From: JBEIHI01 sp964655245
GTDB lineage: Bacteria > Bdellovibrionota > UBA2394
Reading direction: 5' to 3'
NCBI GenBank assembly: GCA_964655245.1
Contig: CAZZLQ010000015.1
Span: 1 to 38,393, forward strand
Length of the DNA stretch: 38,393 nucleotides
The stretch's first letter is position 1. The number at the start of each line of letters is the position of its first letter. A program made the position numbers and the translations under genes. Shown one piece after another: positions 8,274-15,532 of the stretch. Below the pieces are notes generated by a model, which saw only the letters and a list, made by a program, of their open reading frames with translations, did not search any database and was not told the DNA's origin.

Positions 8274-9016
8274 GCGAAATGCCGATTCTAGAACATCTTC
8301 GGGAACTTCGAACTCGGTTGGTGCGGTCGCTCGCAGGAGTGTTGGTAGGATTTTTGGCCTGCTACAGCTTTTCGGAACGCATCTTTGACTGGCTCATGCA
8401 ACCTCTTTGCACAGCCTACAACAAGCCAGACTGCCCAATCGTCTACACGGGAGTCGCCGAGCCCTTCATGGTCTATTTGAAACTTGGCTTCATCGGCGGA
8501 ATCTTCATCTCAGCTCCTTGGATCTTTTTTCAAGCCTGGCAGTTTATAAGCCCGGGCCTTCACTCGCATGAGAAGAAGTACGTGGTACCCTTTGTCAGCG
8601 TTGCCTCGATTATGTTTGTGGGCGGCGGACTTCTTGGCTACTTCTTCATCTTCCCTTTTGCATTTGATTACTTCGTTCACATTGCTCCAGTGGAAATCCA
8701 ACCCATGATCAGCATGTCCGACTACTTTGGATTTGCGAGCGGACTTTTGCTCGCCTTCGGCATTCTGTTTGAAATTCCAGTCTTTGTTGTCTTACTCAAT
8801 TTGATTGGAGTTCTTCGAGCTAATACCCTCTGGAAAACCTGGCGAATGGCGCTTGCCATCATTTTTGTGATGAGTGCGATTCTCACACCTCAAGACCCCT
8901 ACACCATGCTTCTCCTGGGAGTCCCCTTGAGCATTCTCTACATGATAGCTCTCATTGTCTGCTCTCTTATTGAGCGTGCTAAACGCCCCTCCAATGACTT
9001 CAATGAAGCTGCTTAG
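8270..9016 (+). CDS. tatC: Sec-independent protein translocase TatC
   Basis: This is the signal-peptide receptor core of the Tat system. At 248 aa it has six predicted membrane helices. It opens with LEHLRELRTRL, the conserved cytoplasmic segment (L-x-E-L-R-x-R) that contacts the twin-arginine signal. The family motifs GEPFMVYLK (here AEPFMVYLKLGF), PW.FFQAW and the FGxxFExP motif (FGILFEIPVF) are all visible. It overlaps tatA by 4 nt. The 3' end overlaps the convergent TetR gene by 17 bp, so both stop codons sit inside the neighbouring gene. Confidence 0.97.
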   Translation: MSEMPILEHLRELRTRLVRSLAGVLVGFLACYSFSERIFDWLMQPLCTAYNKPDCPIVYTGVAEPFMVYLKLGFIGGIFISAPWIFFQAWQFISPGLHSHEKKYVVPFVSVASIMFVGGGLLGYFFIFPFAFDYFVHIAPVEIQPMISMSDYFGFASGLLLAFGILFEIPVFVVLLNLIGVLRANTLWKTWRMALAIIFVMSAILTPQDPYTMLLLGVPLSILYMIALIVCSLIERAKRPSNDFNEAA

Positions 9017-9563
9017 CCAATCGGATCGCTTGCTCAACTGCGTTTGAATTGATGTTTGACGCAAACACCAAGCCGAACAGCAGCGCCGCCCGCAGTTTCA
9101 CAGCAGCCTCAGAGCTTTCCGGAAAATACTTCAACAGCTTCTGCTGATGCCGAATCTCTAAATCCCGAAAGGCTTTCCCGATAGGGGAATCCTTGGTTCG
9201 ATGAAGCAAGTAAAAAGCCGCAAGATCAGGATTCGCTTCGATGAAGCGTCGACTAATATCAATCGAATCAGCAATCGTTCCTACATCCCACAGCTTCAAT
9301 CGCTCGGGCGTGAGACCAAAAAACTCTTCACCGATTGTCTTCACGGATTCGACCAAGATATCCGTCTTGGAATTGCCGAAGTAATAGTAGATCAAAGATC
9401 TTGTAATTCCAGATGCTCGCGAAAGCTCGCTAATGGTCCAGCGCTGGTGTCCCTTTCGAAAATCAAGCGACATCGCTGCCATGAAGACCTTAAAGAATAT
9501 GGCATCTTTATTGAGATTCGTTGCTGGCTTTTCCAGATCGGACCCTGAAATGAGCGTTTCCAC
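9000..9563 (-). CDS. TetR-family transcriptional regulator
   Basis: A helix-turn-helix of the TetR N-terminal type is visible in WTISELSRASGITRSLIYYYF. It is followed by an all-helical ligand domain that cannot be assigned to a subfamily. The frame is open to an upstream ATG at 9620, but the GTG at 9563 is the better start: a near-perfect Shine-Dalgarno GGGAGGT (9576-9570) lies exactly 6 nt upstream of it, while the ATG has none. This gives 187 aa, usual for the family. It is divergent from the CxxCH protein gene at 9879, its most likely regulatory neighbour, and its own 5' region contains inverted repeats that could be operators. The inducer is unknown. Confidence 0.85.
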   Translation of the reverse strand: METLISGSDLEKPATNLNKDAIFFKVFMAAMSLDFRKGHQRWTISELSRASGITRSLIYYYFGNSKTDILVESVKTIGEEFFGLTPERLKLWDVGTIADSIDISRRFIEANPDLAAFYLLHRTKDSPIGKAFRDLEIRHQQKLLKYFPESSEAAVKLRAALLFGLVFASNINSNAVEQAIRLAKQLH

Positions 9564-9569
9564 GACTCC

Positions 9570-9576
9570 ACCTCCC
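9570..9576 (-). promoter_or_regulatory. Strong Shine-Dalgarno deciding the TetR start
   Basis: Read on the minus strand the sequence is GGGAGGT, 6 nt before a GTG codon at 9563. This is the best ribosome binding site near the gene and argues against the upstream ATG at 9620. Confidence 0.7.
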
Positions 9577-9634
9577 TTGGACTCTCTTTCTCTTAGCCCG
9601 ACTAGACCGCGATTGTCCATGGACCGGTGGACCC

Positions 9635-9659
9635 GACCCGCAGCCCGGTTAGACGGGTC
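9635..9659. promoter_or_regulatory. Inverted repeat GACCCG-N13-CGGGTC, possible TetR operator
   Basis: Six-base perfect arms are separated by 13 nt, next to a TATAAG hexamer on the minus strand. TetR-family repressors commonly bind 15-30 bp palindromes beside their own start, which makes autoregulation plausible. It is not verified. Confidence 0.35.
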
Positions 9660-9671
9660 TTATAGGTCGAA

Positions 9672-9698
9672 TTGACAGTTAACTCACCTAAACGTCAA
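9672..9698. promoter_or_regulatory. Imperfect palindrome TTGAC...GTCAA, possible operator
   Basis: TTGACAGTT is facing AAACGTCAA across a short spacer. The left end matches a sigma70 -35 on the plus strand, but no good -10 is found 16-18 nt downstream. The symmetry suggests a protein-binding site, perhaps for the adjacent TetR regulator. Confidence 0.3.
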
Positions 9699-9800
9699 CG
9701 TCTCCTCGTGCGCCAATGGGCCTAACCATGTCACATTGGTCTTAGATCTAGGGGTGCTAATCCCAGCGATTTTCAGAAGATTTTTGAGCGGGAGGGGGAG

Positions 9801-9830
9801 AGGCCTAAGGTGCGAAAGCACTTTAGGCCT
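9801..9830. repeat. 30-nt inverted repeat forming a 13-bp hairpin with GAAA tetraloop
   Basis: The left arm is AGGCCTAAGGTGC (9801-9813), the loop GAAA (9814-9817) and the right arm GCACTTTAGGCCT (9818-9830), pairing along 13 positions with a single G-U. GAAA is a classic stable GNRA loop. Neither strand has a clean U-tract after it, so it is not a standard intrinsic terminator. It lies 49 nt upstream of the CxxCH gene start and might be a 5'-UTR or small-RNA element, or part of a terminator read with low efficiency. Confidence 0.7.
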
Positions 9831-9878
9831 TCGTGCTCGACCTTTACTTTTGAGGGGATAATTAGAGATCATCTCCTT

Positions 9879-11039
9879 ATGAGATTCTTTTTAACGATCA
9901 GTCTTTTTATTCTTTCAACCACAGTTCAAGCCGCTGAACAAAATCTGCAAAAGCATCAGATTCCTCCGGCGATGTATGAATTTATGGGACAGATGTTTCG
10001 TTTGCAGCCTTTGATGTTTTCCCAGCGAGAGTTCCTCGATCCAAAAAATGAAAAGACAATTCAAGACTCTCTCAATCAATTGAAGAGGGTTTCTCAAAGA
10101 CTCCCTCACAGTAAGAGACTCGATTCCGCCACTTTTCAAATCAGCTTACAAACTATGCAAAGACATTTGAGCGATCTTGATTCGGCATTTTCTTCAGGCC
10201 GTAAGGAATATGCTCGAAGAATGCTGACCGCCTCGCTCGACGGCTGTAGTTCTTGTCACACACAGGTCCCCGGTGGAGAGAATCGTGGCTGGGCATTCAA
10301 AACGAATGAACTCAGTGGAACCGCATTTGATAAAGCTGAGTTTTTGTTTGCCGTTCGTCACTACAAAGAGGCTCTCGGATTCTATAAGGAATACATTCAG
10401 ACTTTTGACAAAAACAGTGATGACTACATGCCGCTTGAAACGGCAATCAAACGAAGTCTCGTGATTTATGTGCGCATTATGCGAGATCTCCCAGGGGCTG
10501 CAAAGACAGTCTCTGAAGATCTCAAGATCAAATCGATCCCTGGCTATTTGAGAGCCGATATGCAGGGCTGGATTCGTGGACTCGATAAAATGAGAAAGAC
10601 GGAAGTCCCCAATCCTGAGAAAAGCGATCTGCCAACAATTGAGGCGTATGCAAGAAAGCTTATTCAGCCTCTTCTGCAAAAGAATGGCATTCGTTTCAAT
10701 CCCGAAGCCTTTGTTGAACTGCTGCAGGCCTCAGGCATCATCTATGATTTTATCAATACATCGAAGAAGTCATCGGCTGAACTTCTGTATTATCTCGCTC
10801 TTGCTGATTCGACGATTTCAAAGGGCTACTTCTTTTCAATGGCCGATCAGTATCTGAAAGAATGCATTGTGAAATTCGCCAACGATCCTTTTGCCCAGAA
10901 ATGTTACGGCGAGCTCGAAAGCCGAACACTTGAAGATTACACTGGCTCTGCTGGTATTGACTTTCCCTCGGACGTGAAAGAGGAACTTGAGAGACTCAAA
11001 AAGATTTTGCAGTCCGCTCAGCCTTCTTCCAAACGATAG
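9879..11039 (+). CDS. Periplasmic protein with single CxxCH heme-binding motif, uncharacterised
   Basis: The ATG at 9879 opens a clear signal peptide (MRFFLTISLFILSTTVQAA), so it was preferred to an upstream GTG at 9810 that lies inside the intergenic hairpin. The mature protein, about 367 aa, is predicted largely helical. It carries one c-type heme attachment motif, C123-S-S-C-H127, followed by TQVPGGENRGW. The rest has no family I can name; its helical spacing is reminiscent of TPR-like repeats. The protein is therefore likely exported by Sec and matured by cytochrome c biogenesis. It is divergent from a TetR regulator and lies near heme A synthase, which suggests a respiratory or redox-sensing role, but no electron-transfer partner is visible. 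It ends 3 bp before the convergent GNAT gene. Confidence 0.75.
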   Translation: MRFFLTISLFILSTTVQAAEQNLQKHQIPPAMYEFMGQMFRLQPLMFSQREFLDPKNEKTIQDSLNQLKRVSQRLPHSKRLDSATFQISLQTMQRHLSDLDSAFSSGRKEYARRMLTASLDGCSSCHTQVPGGENRGWAFKTNELSGTAFDKAEFLFAVRHYKEALGFYKEYIQTFDKNSDDYMPLETAIKRSLVIYVRIMRDLPGAAKTVSEDLKIKSIPGYLRADMQGWIRGLDKMRKTEVPNPEKSDLPTIEAYARKLIQPLLQKNGIRFNPEAFVELLQASGIIYDFINTSKKSSAELLYYLALADSTISKGYFFSMADQYLKECIVKFANDPFAQKCYGELESRTLEDYTGSAGIDFPSDVKEELERLKKILQSAQPSSKR

Positions 11040-11042
11040 GAA

Positions 11043-11498
11043 TCATTGTCCCGAAAGCATGAGCTCGTAGAGATCATATCGCTGCGAGGTCATGCCCAAT
11101 TTTTCATAGCACTGCTTAGCTGGCGAGTTTTCCTTTTCCACGTACAGCCGGAGACCTTTCACATTTCCGGCATCAGCAGCGTCTTTTCGAATCACCCCAA
11201 AAAACTGACGGAAAACACCTCGACGACGCTCAGAGGGGATCACATAGACAGAGTGAATCCACCACACGATGGCATTTCGCCAATCACTCCATTCGTATTG
11301 AATCAAAACGGAGCCTGCGAGTCCGCCCGCCGATTCAGCGACATAATAATGCCCCCAGCGAGGCTCTTCCAAAACTCGCCGAACTCCTTGTTCAACAGCC
11401 TGGGGATCCAAAGAAAGGCCCTCAGACTCCCTCGCCATTTCCATTTGAAAGCCCGCAATTGCTAAGCAATCGTCTAGTCTAGCGCGCCGAATTTGCAT
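11043..11498 (-). CDS. GNAT-family N-acetyltransferase
   Basis: At about 151 aa it has the GNAT fold order: an N-terminal RRARLDDCLAI segment, then a central strand with HSVYVIPSERRRGVFRQFF carrying the acetyl-CoA loop motif (R-R-R-G-V), and a C-terminal LYVEKENSPAKQCYEKLGM, which is the usual motif B ending. The ATG at 11498 is preceded by a purine-rich TATAGGGGGTGG ribosome binding site, so it was preferred to a start 72 nt further upstream. The substrate is not predictable from sequence. It is divergent from heme A synthase (start 11591), so the two share a 92-bp promoter region. Confidence 0.83.
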   Translation of the reverse strand: MQIRRARLDDCLAIAGFQMEMARESEGLSLDPQAVEQGVRRVLEEPRWGHYYVAESAGGLAGSVLIQYEWSDWRNAIVWWIHSVYVIPSERRRGVFRQFFGVIRKDAADAGNVKGLRLYVEKENSPAKQCYEKLGMTSQRYDLYELMLSGQ

Positions 11499-11590
11499 CC
11501 ACCCCCTATAACCGATTGAGCCGGACTTGCAAACCAAGCCTCCCCGACTTTGCACTGTACAAAGCCACAAGGTAAAAGCAGATTTTCAAC

Positions 11591-12499
11591 ATGCGCTCCG
11601 CCTTGTTTCGAAAACTCACCATGTTCGCCATCGTCTATGCGATTGCCATTATTCTGTGGGGGGCTTTTGTTCGAATCTCAGGCTCAGGCGATGGGTGCGG
11701 AAAGCATTGGCCGCTGTGTCAGGGGGTCCTTCTCCCGCAAGGGGATGTGGCTTATCAACTTCAAACCTGGATTGAGTTCGCCCACCGAGCCAAGTCCGGG
11801 CTTTTTGGAGTACTCATTTTTGTATTATGGATTGCCTCCTATCGGCTGTTTCCGCGAGGCCACTTGGCTCGAAAGGCGGCGACTTTCATGTTTGCCTTCA
11901 CCGTGATTGAGGCCCTTCTCGGAGCTCTCTTGGTCGTGAAGGGCTATGTCGATACTGACGACTCACTGGGCCGAGTAGTCTCTCAAGGCTTTCACCTCGC
12001 CAACACTCTGCTTCTTTTGGGCTCGATGGCGGCTCTTTGGACGTGGTGTCGCTTCATCAATCCGGTCTTTAACTTTTCCTATCGAGCACTCATCATTGTT
12101 GGGCTCTTTGGATTTTTTCTGATTGGAGTATCAGGATCCGTGGCCTCGCTGAGCAACACGCTCTTTCCGTCTCAATCTCTGTCGGAAGCATTTCAAAAGG
12201 ACCTCGCTGAAAACTCACACTTCATTCTGAAGTTTCGAATTTTTCATCCTCTTCTTGCTTTGACGATTTCCTCACTGATTCTTTACCTCATTGTCTCGAT
12301 TCGAAACCAAATGCAGAAGCGTACAATGATCTCAATCACCCTACCCTGGATTGTGATTGGGGCACTCGGATTTGGTGCGGCAACTCTGTTCATGCTATCG
12401 CCCCTTTGGATGAAGCTCACGCACCTCTTGATTGCTGACATTTTGTGGATTTCTATTGTTATCTTTGTCTGCGATTCTCTGACTCAAGAAAAGACTTAA
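11591..12499 (+). CDS. ctaA: Heme A synthase (CtaA/Cox15 family)
   Basis: This membrane enzyme oxidises the C8 methyl of heme O to heme A for aa3-type oxidases. At 302 aa it has about eight predicted membrane helices in two similar halves. Diagnostic features are GAFVRISGSGDGC at residues 24-36 with a WPLC partner (Cys36 and Cys43), and four heme-ligand histidines: His65 in EFAHR, His135 in GFHLAN, His219 in IFHPLLAL and His278 in THLLIAD. This implies an A-type heme oxidase elsewhere in the genome. No ctaB is next to it. The last 41 bp overlap the convergent gene at 12459-13154. Confidence 0.92.
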   Translation: MRSALFRKLTMFAIVYAIAIILWGAFVRISGSGDGCGKHWPLCQGVLLPQGDVAYQLQTWIEFAHRAKSGLFGVLIFVLWIASYRLFPRGHLARKAATFMFAFTVIEALLGALLVVKGYVDTDDSLGRVVSQGFHLANTLLLLGSMAALWTWCRFINPVFNFSYRALIIVGLFGFFLIGVSGSVASLSNTLFPSQSLSEAFQKDLAENSHFILKFRIFHPLLALTISSLILYLIVSIRNQMQKRTMISITLPWIVIGALGFGAATLFMLSPLWMKLTHLLIADILWISIVIFVCDSLTQEKT

Positions 12500-13154
12500 G
12501 GGTCTGATCCACTTCATCAAGGTCGAAGATCTCGAGTTCCAAATTCAAGTAAGCGTCTCGACGCTCAAGCCACTTGAGCCAGTGCAAAAAATATTTTTCT
12601 CTTTTTTTATCTTTCCTGACCTTGAAATAAGAGCGGCCCATCTTTGCAAACTCAAGAGCGTGAAACATTGCTGTTCCCCTCATATAGAGCGCCATGCCCT
12701 TGGGATCTAAATCAGCACCAAAAAAGGAATGCCGATCTCTCTCGATCTCAACTTCGTGAAAATAGAGCAACTCCTCTTGAGAGCTTCGATCAACTCGAGT
12801 CATATTGAAAACAATTCCCTCTTTAAGAACGTCAAATACAAGCTCATCCGAAAACGCTTGAGACTCGAGAAGATAACGCCATCGGATAGTAGCGCCCAGC
12901 CCACGAAGCACATCAGAGAGTCTCTTTTTTTGACGAACGACCTCTAGGACGTCCACTGCTTCCTTAGGATGCCGTCCAAGATAGGCCAGAAGGTACTGAC
13001 CCACGTCAAAATTTCCAGACAGCCTTTCGTGGTCGATGAGTTGCTCTGCGTAGTACTTCTTGAGAAGTCCGAGTTCAAAAAGGCGCTTAGAGCACTCACC
13101 CTGATCACTTCCAACGAGCGAGGAAGCCAAAACTGTAAAAACAAAACCCAACAT
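12459..13154 (-). CDS. Hypothetical exported protein
   Basis: At 231 aa it begins with a hydrophobic N-terminus (MLGFVFTVLASSLVGS) that looks like a signal peptide, followed by a predominantly helical, charged body. There are two short Lys/Arg clusters, KKRLSD and KVRKDKKREK, and the C-terminus is acidic. No motif or catalytic residue was recognised. Cys21 lies just after the hydrophobic stretch in DQGECSK, which is not a lipobox context. It overlaps the end of heme A synthase on the opposite strand by 41 bp. The reading frame is uninterrupted and uses codons like its neighbours, so it is likely real, but its function is unknown. Confidence 0.7.
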   Translation of the reverse strand: MLGFVFTVLASSLVGSDQGECSKRLFELGLLKKYYAEQLIDHERLSGNFDVGQYLLAYLGRHPKEAVDVLEVVRQKKRLSDVLRGLGATIRWRYLLESQAFSDELVFDVLKEGIVFNMTRVDRSSQEELLYFHEVEIERDRHSFFGADLDPKGMALYMRGTAMFHALEFAKMGRSYFKVRKDKKREKYFLHWLKWLERRDAYLNLELEIFDLDEVDQTLKSFLESENRRQR

Positions 13155-13251
13155 AAATGAACCTAAGATCCGATCTTATGCCACAGATTGGGACGAAAGG
13201 GGAAACTTAAAGCCCAATTCCAAAAGCTGGGGCATCTACCTCCCAGTGCGA

Positions 13252-13280
13252 TTGACAATCGGGGGCTAGGAACCTGAAAT
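13252..13280 (+). promoter_or_regulatory. Putative sigma70 promoter of the SelO-like gene
   Basis: A perfect TTGACA at 13252-13257 is followed after 17 nt by TGAAAT at 13275-13280, a four-of-six match to the -10. It lies about 57 nt upstream of the ATG at 13337, giving a leader of roughly 50 nt. No other good pair was seen in this gap. Confidence 0.5.
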
Positions 13281-13336
13281 AACTGCTCTTTTTCATCCCT
13301 TCCCTGGCCCAAAAGTTGCTTTTTAAGAGGAGGTCT

Positions 13337-14653
13337 ATGAGGTTGGTGAGTGCAATCCTGTGGTTATTCATCTCGTTTTCGGCTCATGCAGAGTCGACCA
13401 CCGCTCGCTTCACTGCCGCTCCGAACACCGCTCTGATGTGGCTGCATCCCGAACTTCATTCAGTCAGAGAACAGGTGCTTGCCGCTTGGGGCTTGAAGCG
13501 ATCCGATGATGGAAAGGTTTACCTCGAAATTCCAGCTCAGACCGGACGAGCAGCTCTTGCGAGTGAGAAATTCGGGCTCGCTGGCGATGTTCTTCTGAAA
13601 GGAACAGGGCTTAATCCTGAAACCACGGCTGAAGTCGCCAAGATCCGATACTATCCGACGACTCGGATTCCCAAAATCGGCGATGGACTCTACGGAATGC
13701 GAGAGGCCTATGCAGATCTGATCAACTCATCAATGCTTGAGAACGCGGGCATACCGGTGCCGAAGATTCGCGCGATTATTCAGCTCGATGAGAGACATCC
13801 GACATCAGGCTATCGCACTGCCGTCATGGCTCGCGAGTTCATCAACCAAACCCGCCTTTCAAATCTTTACTCTATGGATTCTTTGGAAGCTCAAGCGGAG
13901 CTCAATCGAGCAAGTCAGATTCTGTACGACAAAGGAATCACTCCACACAAACTAGATATCGAGGAACTCTACTTTTTTCTTCTTAGGCGAATGGCACGAA
14001 CTGCCGCTCGACTTCAGGATTTGGGCTTTGAGCACTCTTATCTTCACTCTCAGCAATTCACTCTTGCGGGAGAGCTTGCCGACAATGGAACTGGAACATG
14101 GTTAGCGGACAAGGGCTTTCAGTCTTACCGTGGAACAGATCGACCGCAGTATTTTAAGTACGACCGTCAGCCTACTCTCGCGCTCAATATGTTCATTCGC
14201 GCTCATGGGCTGACGCAGGATCGAATTGTCCGGCTGACTCAGAGCTCGGACACTCTGAGAGAGCAGACTCACTCGCTTCTTGGTATTGTGATGCGAATCG
14301 ACCCTGAGCTGGCGGAAAGGATCAAGGCTCAAGATCCTGAGCGAGCGTTTTGGTCATTCTATAAAGCCGAGTTAGCAACAATCGCGAATCAGACAACACA
14401 AACATATTCTACAAAGAATTTATATTCTGGCTCTTGGGAGGAGTTTGTCTCCAAAGGCTCCAGTCGCCTCTCAGCGTCACTTAATCACAAAGAGGCACAG
14501 CAACGCTTTGATGAACTCAAGGACGACTGGAAGGTCGATGCTCTGCCTGATGCCATTGTGATTGAAGAGCTGGCAAAGCTCAGTCCCATGAACTGCAAGG
14601 CTCTCATTACCGGCTTGCATCCTGAGCCTCGTCCATCAGCATTCTTGAGATAA
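13337..14653 (+). CDS. Secreted SelO-like (YdiU family) pseudokinase-fold protein
   Basis: At 438 aa it starts with a signal peptide (MRLVSAILWLFISFSAHA). The ATG is preceded by AGGAGG at 13328-13333. The body matches SelO/YdiU over several blocks: LLKGTGLNP against E. coli LKGAGLTP; IGDGLYGMRE against MGDGRAVLRE; GIPVPKIRA against GIPTTRA; MAREFINQTR against MRVAPSHLR; ARTAARLQDLGF against ARTASLIAQWQTVGF; FKYDRQPTLALNM against YSFDNQPAVALWN. The phosphate-binding Lys and two Arg are kept. The NTDN metal/catalytic segment reads HSQQ, however, and SelO's YSGHQFGVWAGQ region is missing. It is likely a degenerate or re-purposed homologue. SelO AMPylates proteins in cytosol or mitochondria; here it is predicted periplasmic. 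The alignment is by eye. Confidence 0.78.
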   Translation: MRLVSAILWLFISFSAHAESTTARFTAAPNTALMWLHPELHSVREQVLAAWGLKRSDDGKVYLEIPAQTGRAALASEKFGLAGDVLLKGTGLNPETTAEVAKIRYYPTTRIPKIGDGLYGMREAYADLINSSMLENAGIPVPKIRAIIQLDERHPTSGYRTAVMAREFINQTRLSNLYSMDSLEAQAELNRASQILYDKGITPHKLDIEELYFFLLRRMARTAARLQDLGFEHSYLHSQQFTLAGELADNGTGTWLADKGFQSYRGTDRPQYFKYDRQPTLALNMFIRAHGLTQDRIVRLTQSSDTLREQTHSLLGIVMRIDPELAERIKAQDPERAFWSFYKAELATIANQTTQTYSTKNLYSGSWEEFVSKGSSRLSASLNHKEAQQRFDELKDDWKVDALPDAIVIEELAKLSPMNCKALITGLHPEPRPSAFLR

Positions 14654-14691
14654 GAGGCACTAAATCATCAAGTCGACACTTGAAGACCTCT
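14653..14691. repeat. Inverted repeat between SelO-like gene and CPBP gene
   Basis: An inner stem TCAAGT/ACTTGA (14668-14673 with 14678-14683) has a CGAC loop, and outer arms AGAGG (14653-14657) and CCTCT (14687-14691) enclose it. It immediately follows the upstream stop. There is no U-tract, so it may be a transcript-stabilising or attenuating hairpin rather than a terminator. It occupies the TTG at 14680 that would otherwise be a candidate start for the next gene. Confidence 0.45.
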
Positions 14692-14736
14692 GCCACTGTC
14701 GATAGATCAGACTGCGTGTTTTTTCAAACCCTTGGA

Positions 14737-15405
14737 ATGCATTTTCGACTGAGCCTCCTTGCTATGATTTTAGCGAGCAGCCCATTACCAGGCCGTTTGG
14801 CACTTGAGGCTAGACCCTCGAGTTGGTGCCAGAGAGCGTTGGCCCAGCTCACTTCACCTTCGTTCGTTCAAAACATTCAGAGCCTTGGTAGCCGATTCAA
14901 GAACAAGGTGGACCGACATCACGCAGAGACATTTGCCGAGTTAGCAGAACGAAGATCAAAGATTCGGCCCTTGCTGTACGGTCGAACACTTGTTGAGTCA
15001 TCACTCATGTTTTGGCTCATCGTCTATGGAATGGAAGGTGCGAAGCTCTTCAATGCTGCCTCTGGGCACAACTTGTTTGGAGGGAATGCCGATGGGCTCA
15101 AAATCCGTAACGAGATTCTGCAGGATCCTGAGCTCATGGTTCTGTTTGTGAGCGTTTATGCACCCATGGTGGAAGAGCTAACGTTTAGATTTTTCCCTAG
15201 GTTCTTTTTTGGAAAAACATGGAAAGTCGCAATAGCGTCGAGCCTCGCCTTTGGCTTCGTCCACAACCTTCAACAGATCCCTCTGCCTCAGCTCGTATCG
15301 GGATTTTACTTTTGGTCCTTGATGAAGAACCGAGGCATCACTCATGCCATGCTAGGCCACTCGGTCAATAATGCCTGGGTGGTTTATCTCATTTTGAATC
15401 AGTAA
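14737..15405 (+). CDS. CPBP-family intramembrane glutamic endopeptidase
   Basis: The three CPBP (CaaX protease/Abi) motifs are visible in order in the C-terminal half: EELTFR (the E-E-x-x-x-R glutamate pair), FGFVHN (F-x-x-x-H) and HSVNNAW (H-x-x-x-N). The protein has several membrane helices and a predicted signal-anchor N-terminus (MHFRLSLLAMILASS). I chose ATG 14737 because an in-frame TTG at 14680 falls inside the upstream hairpin; the RBS is weak, so the start is uncertain. Family members include Rce1-like prenyl-protein proteases and bacteriocin-immunity proteins. Here it directly follows the secreted SelO-like gene (83 bp gap, same strand), so the two may be one unit. Confidence 0.82.
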   Translation: MHFRLSLLAMILASSPLPGRLALEARPSSWCQRALAQLTSPSFVQNIQSLGSRFKNKVDRHHAETFAELAERRSKIRPLLYGRTLVESSLMFWLIVYGMEGAKLFNAASGHNLFGGNADGLKIRNEILQDPELMVLFVSVYAPMVEELTFRFFPRFFFGKTWKVAIASSLAFGFVHNLQQIPLPQLVSGFYFWSLMKNRGITHAMLGHSVNNAWVVYLILNQ

Positions 15406-15409
15406 AAAG

Positions 15410-15481
<72 letters not shown>

Positions 15482-15532
15482 ATCTAAAGATCGAAAAGAC
15501 GCTTGAAGACTAAGAAGCTTTTGGAAAATTGT

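Larger units (their letters stand above)
9564..9878. other. 315-bp divergent intergenic region (TetR / CxxCH gene)
   Basis: This is the longest gene-free stretch of the window. It contains GACCCG-N13-CGGGTC (9635-9659), an imperfect 27-bp palindrome starting with TTGACA and ending in GTCAA (9672-9698), a minus-strand TATAAG (9664-9659) that could be the TetR gene -10, a perfect-looking hairpin at 9801-9830, and a plus-strand GATAAT (9857-9862) 16 nt before the ATG at 9879. No known riboswitch core was recognised. Confidence 0.6.

Noticed and set aside
9564..9620. Longer TetR frame beginning at ATG 9620
   Set aside because: No Shine-Dalgarno before it, whereas GTG 9563 has GGGAGGT at ideal distance.
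9801..9860. Possible riboswitch (GGGGTGC near 9751 looked like a TPP box)
   Set aside because: The CTGAGA and other TPP core motifs are absent, and no other riboswitch consensus was found.
14680..14736. Upstream TTG start for the CPBP gene
   Set aside because: It falls inside the hairpin following the SelO-like gene and adds residues unlike a membrane protein N-terminus; ATG 14737 starts a signal-anchor-like segment.
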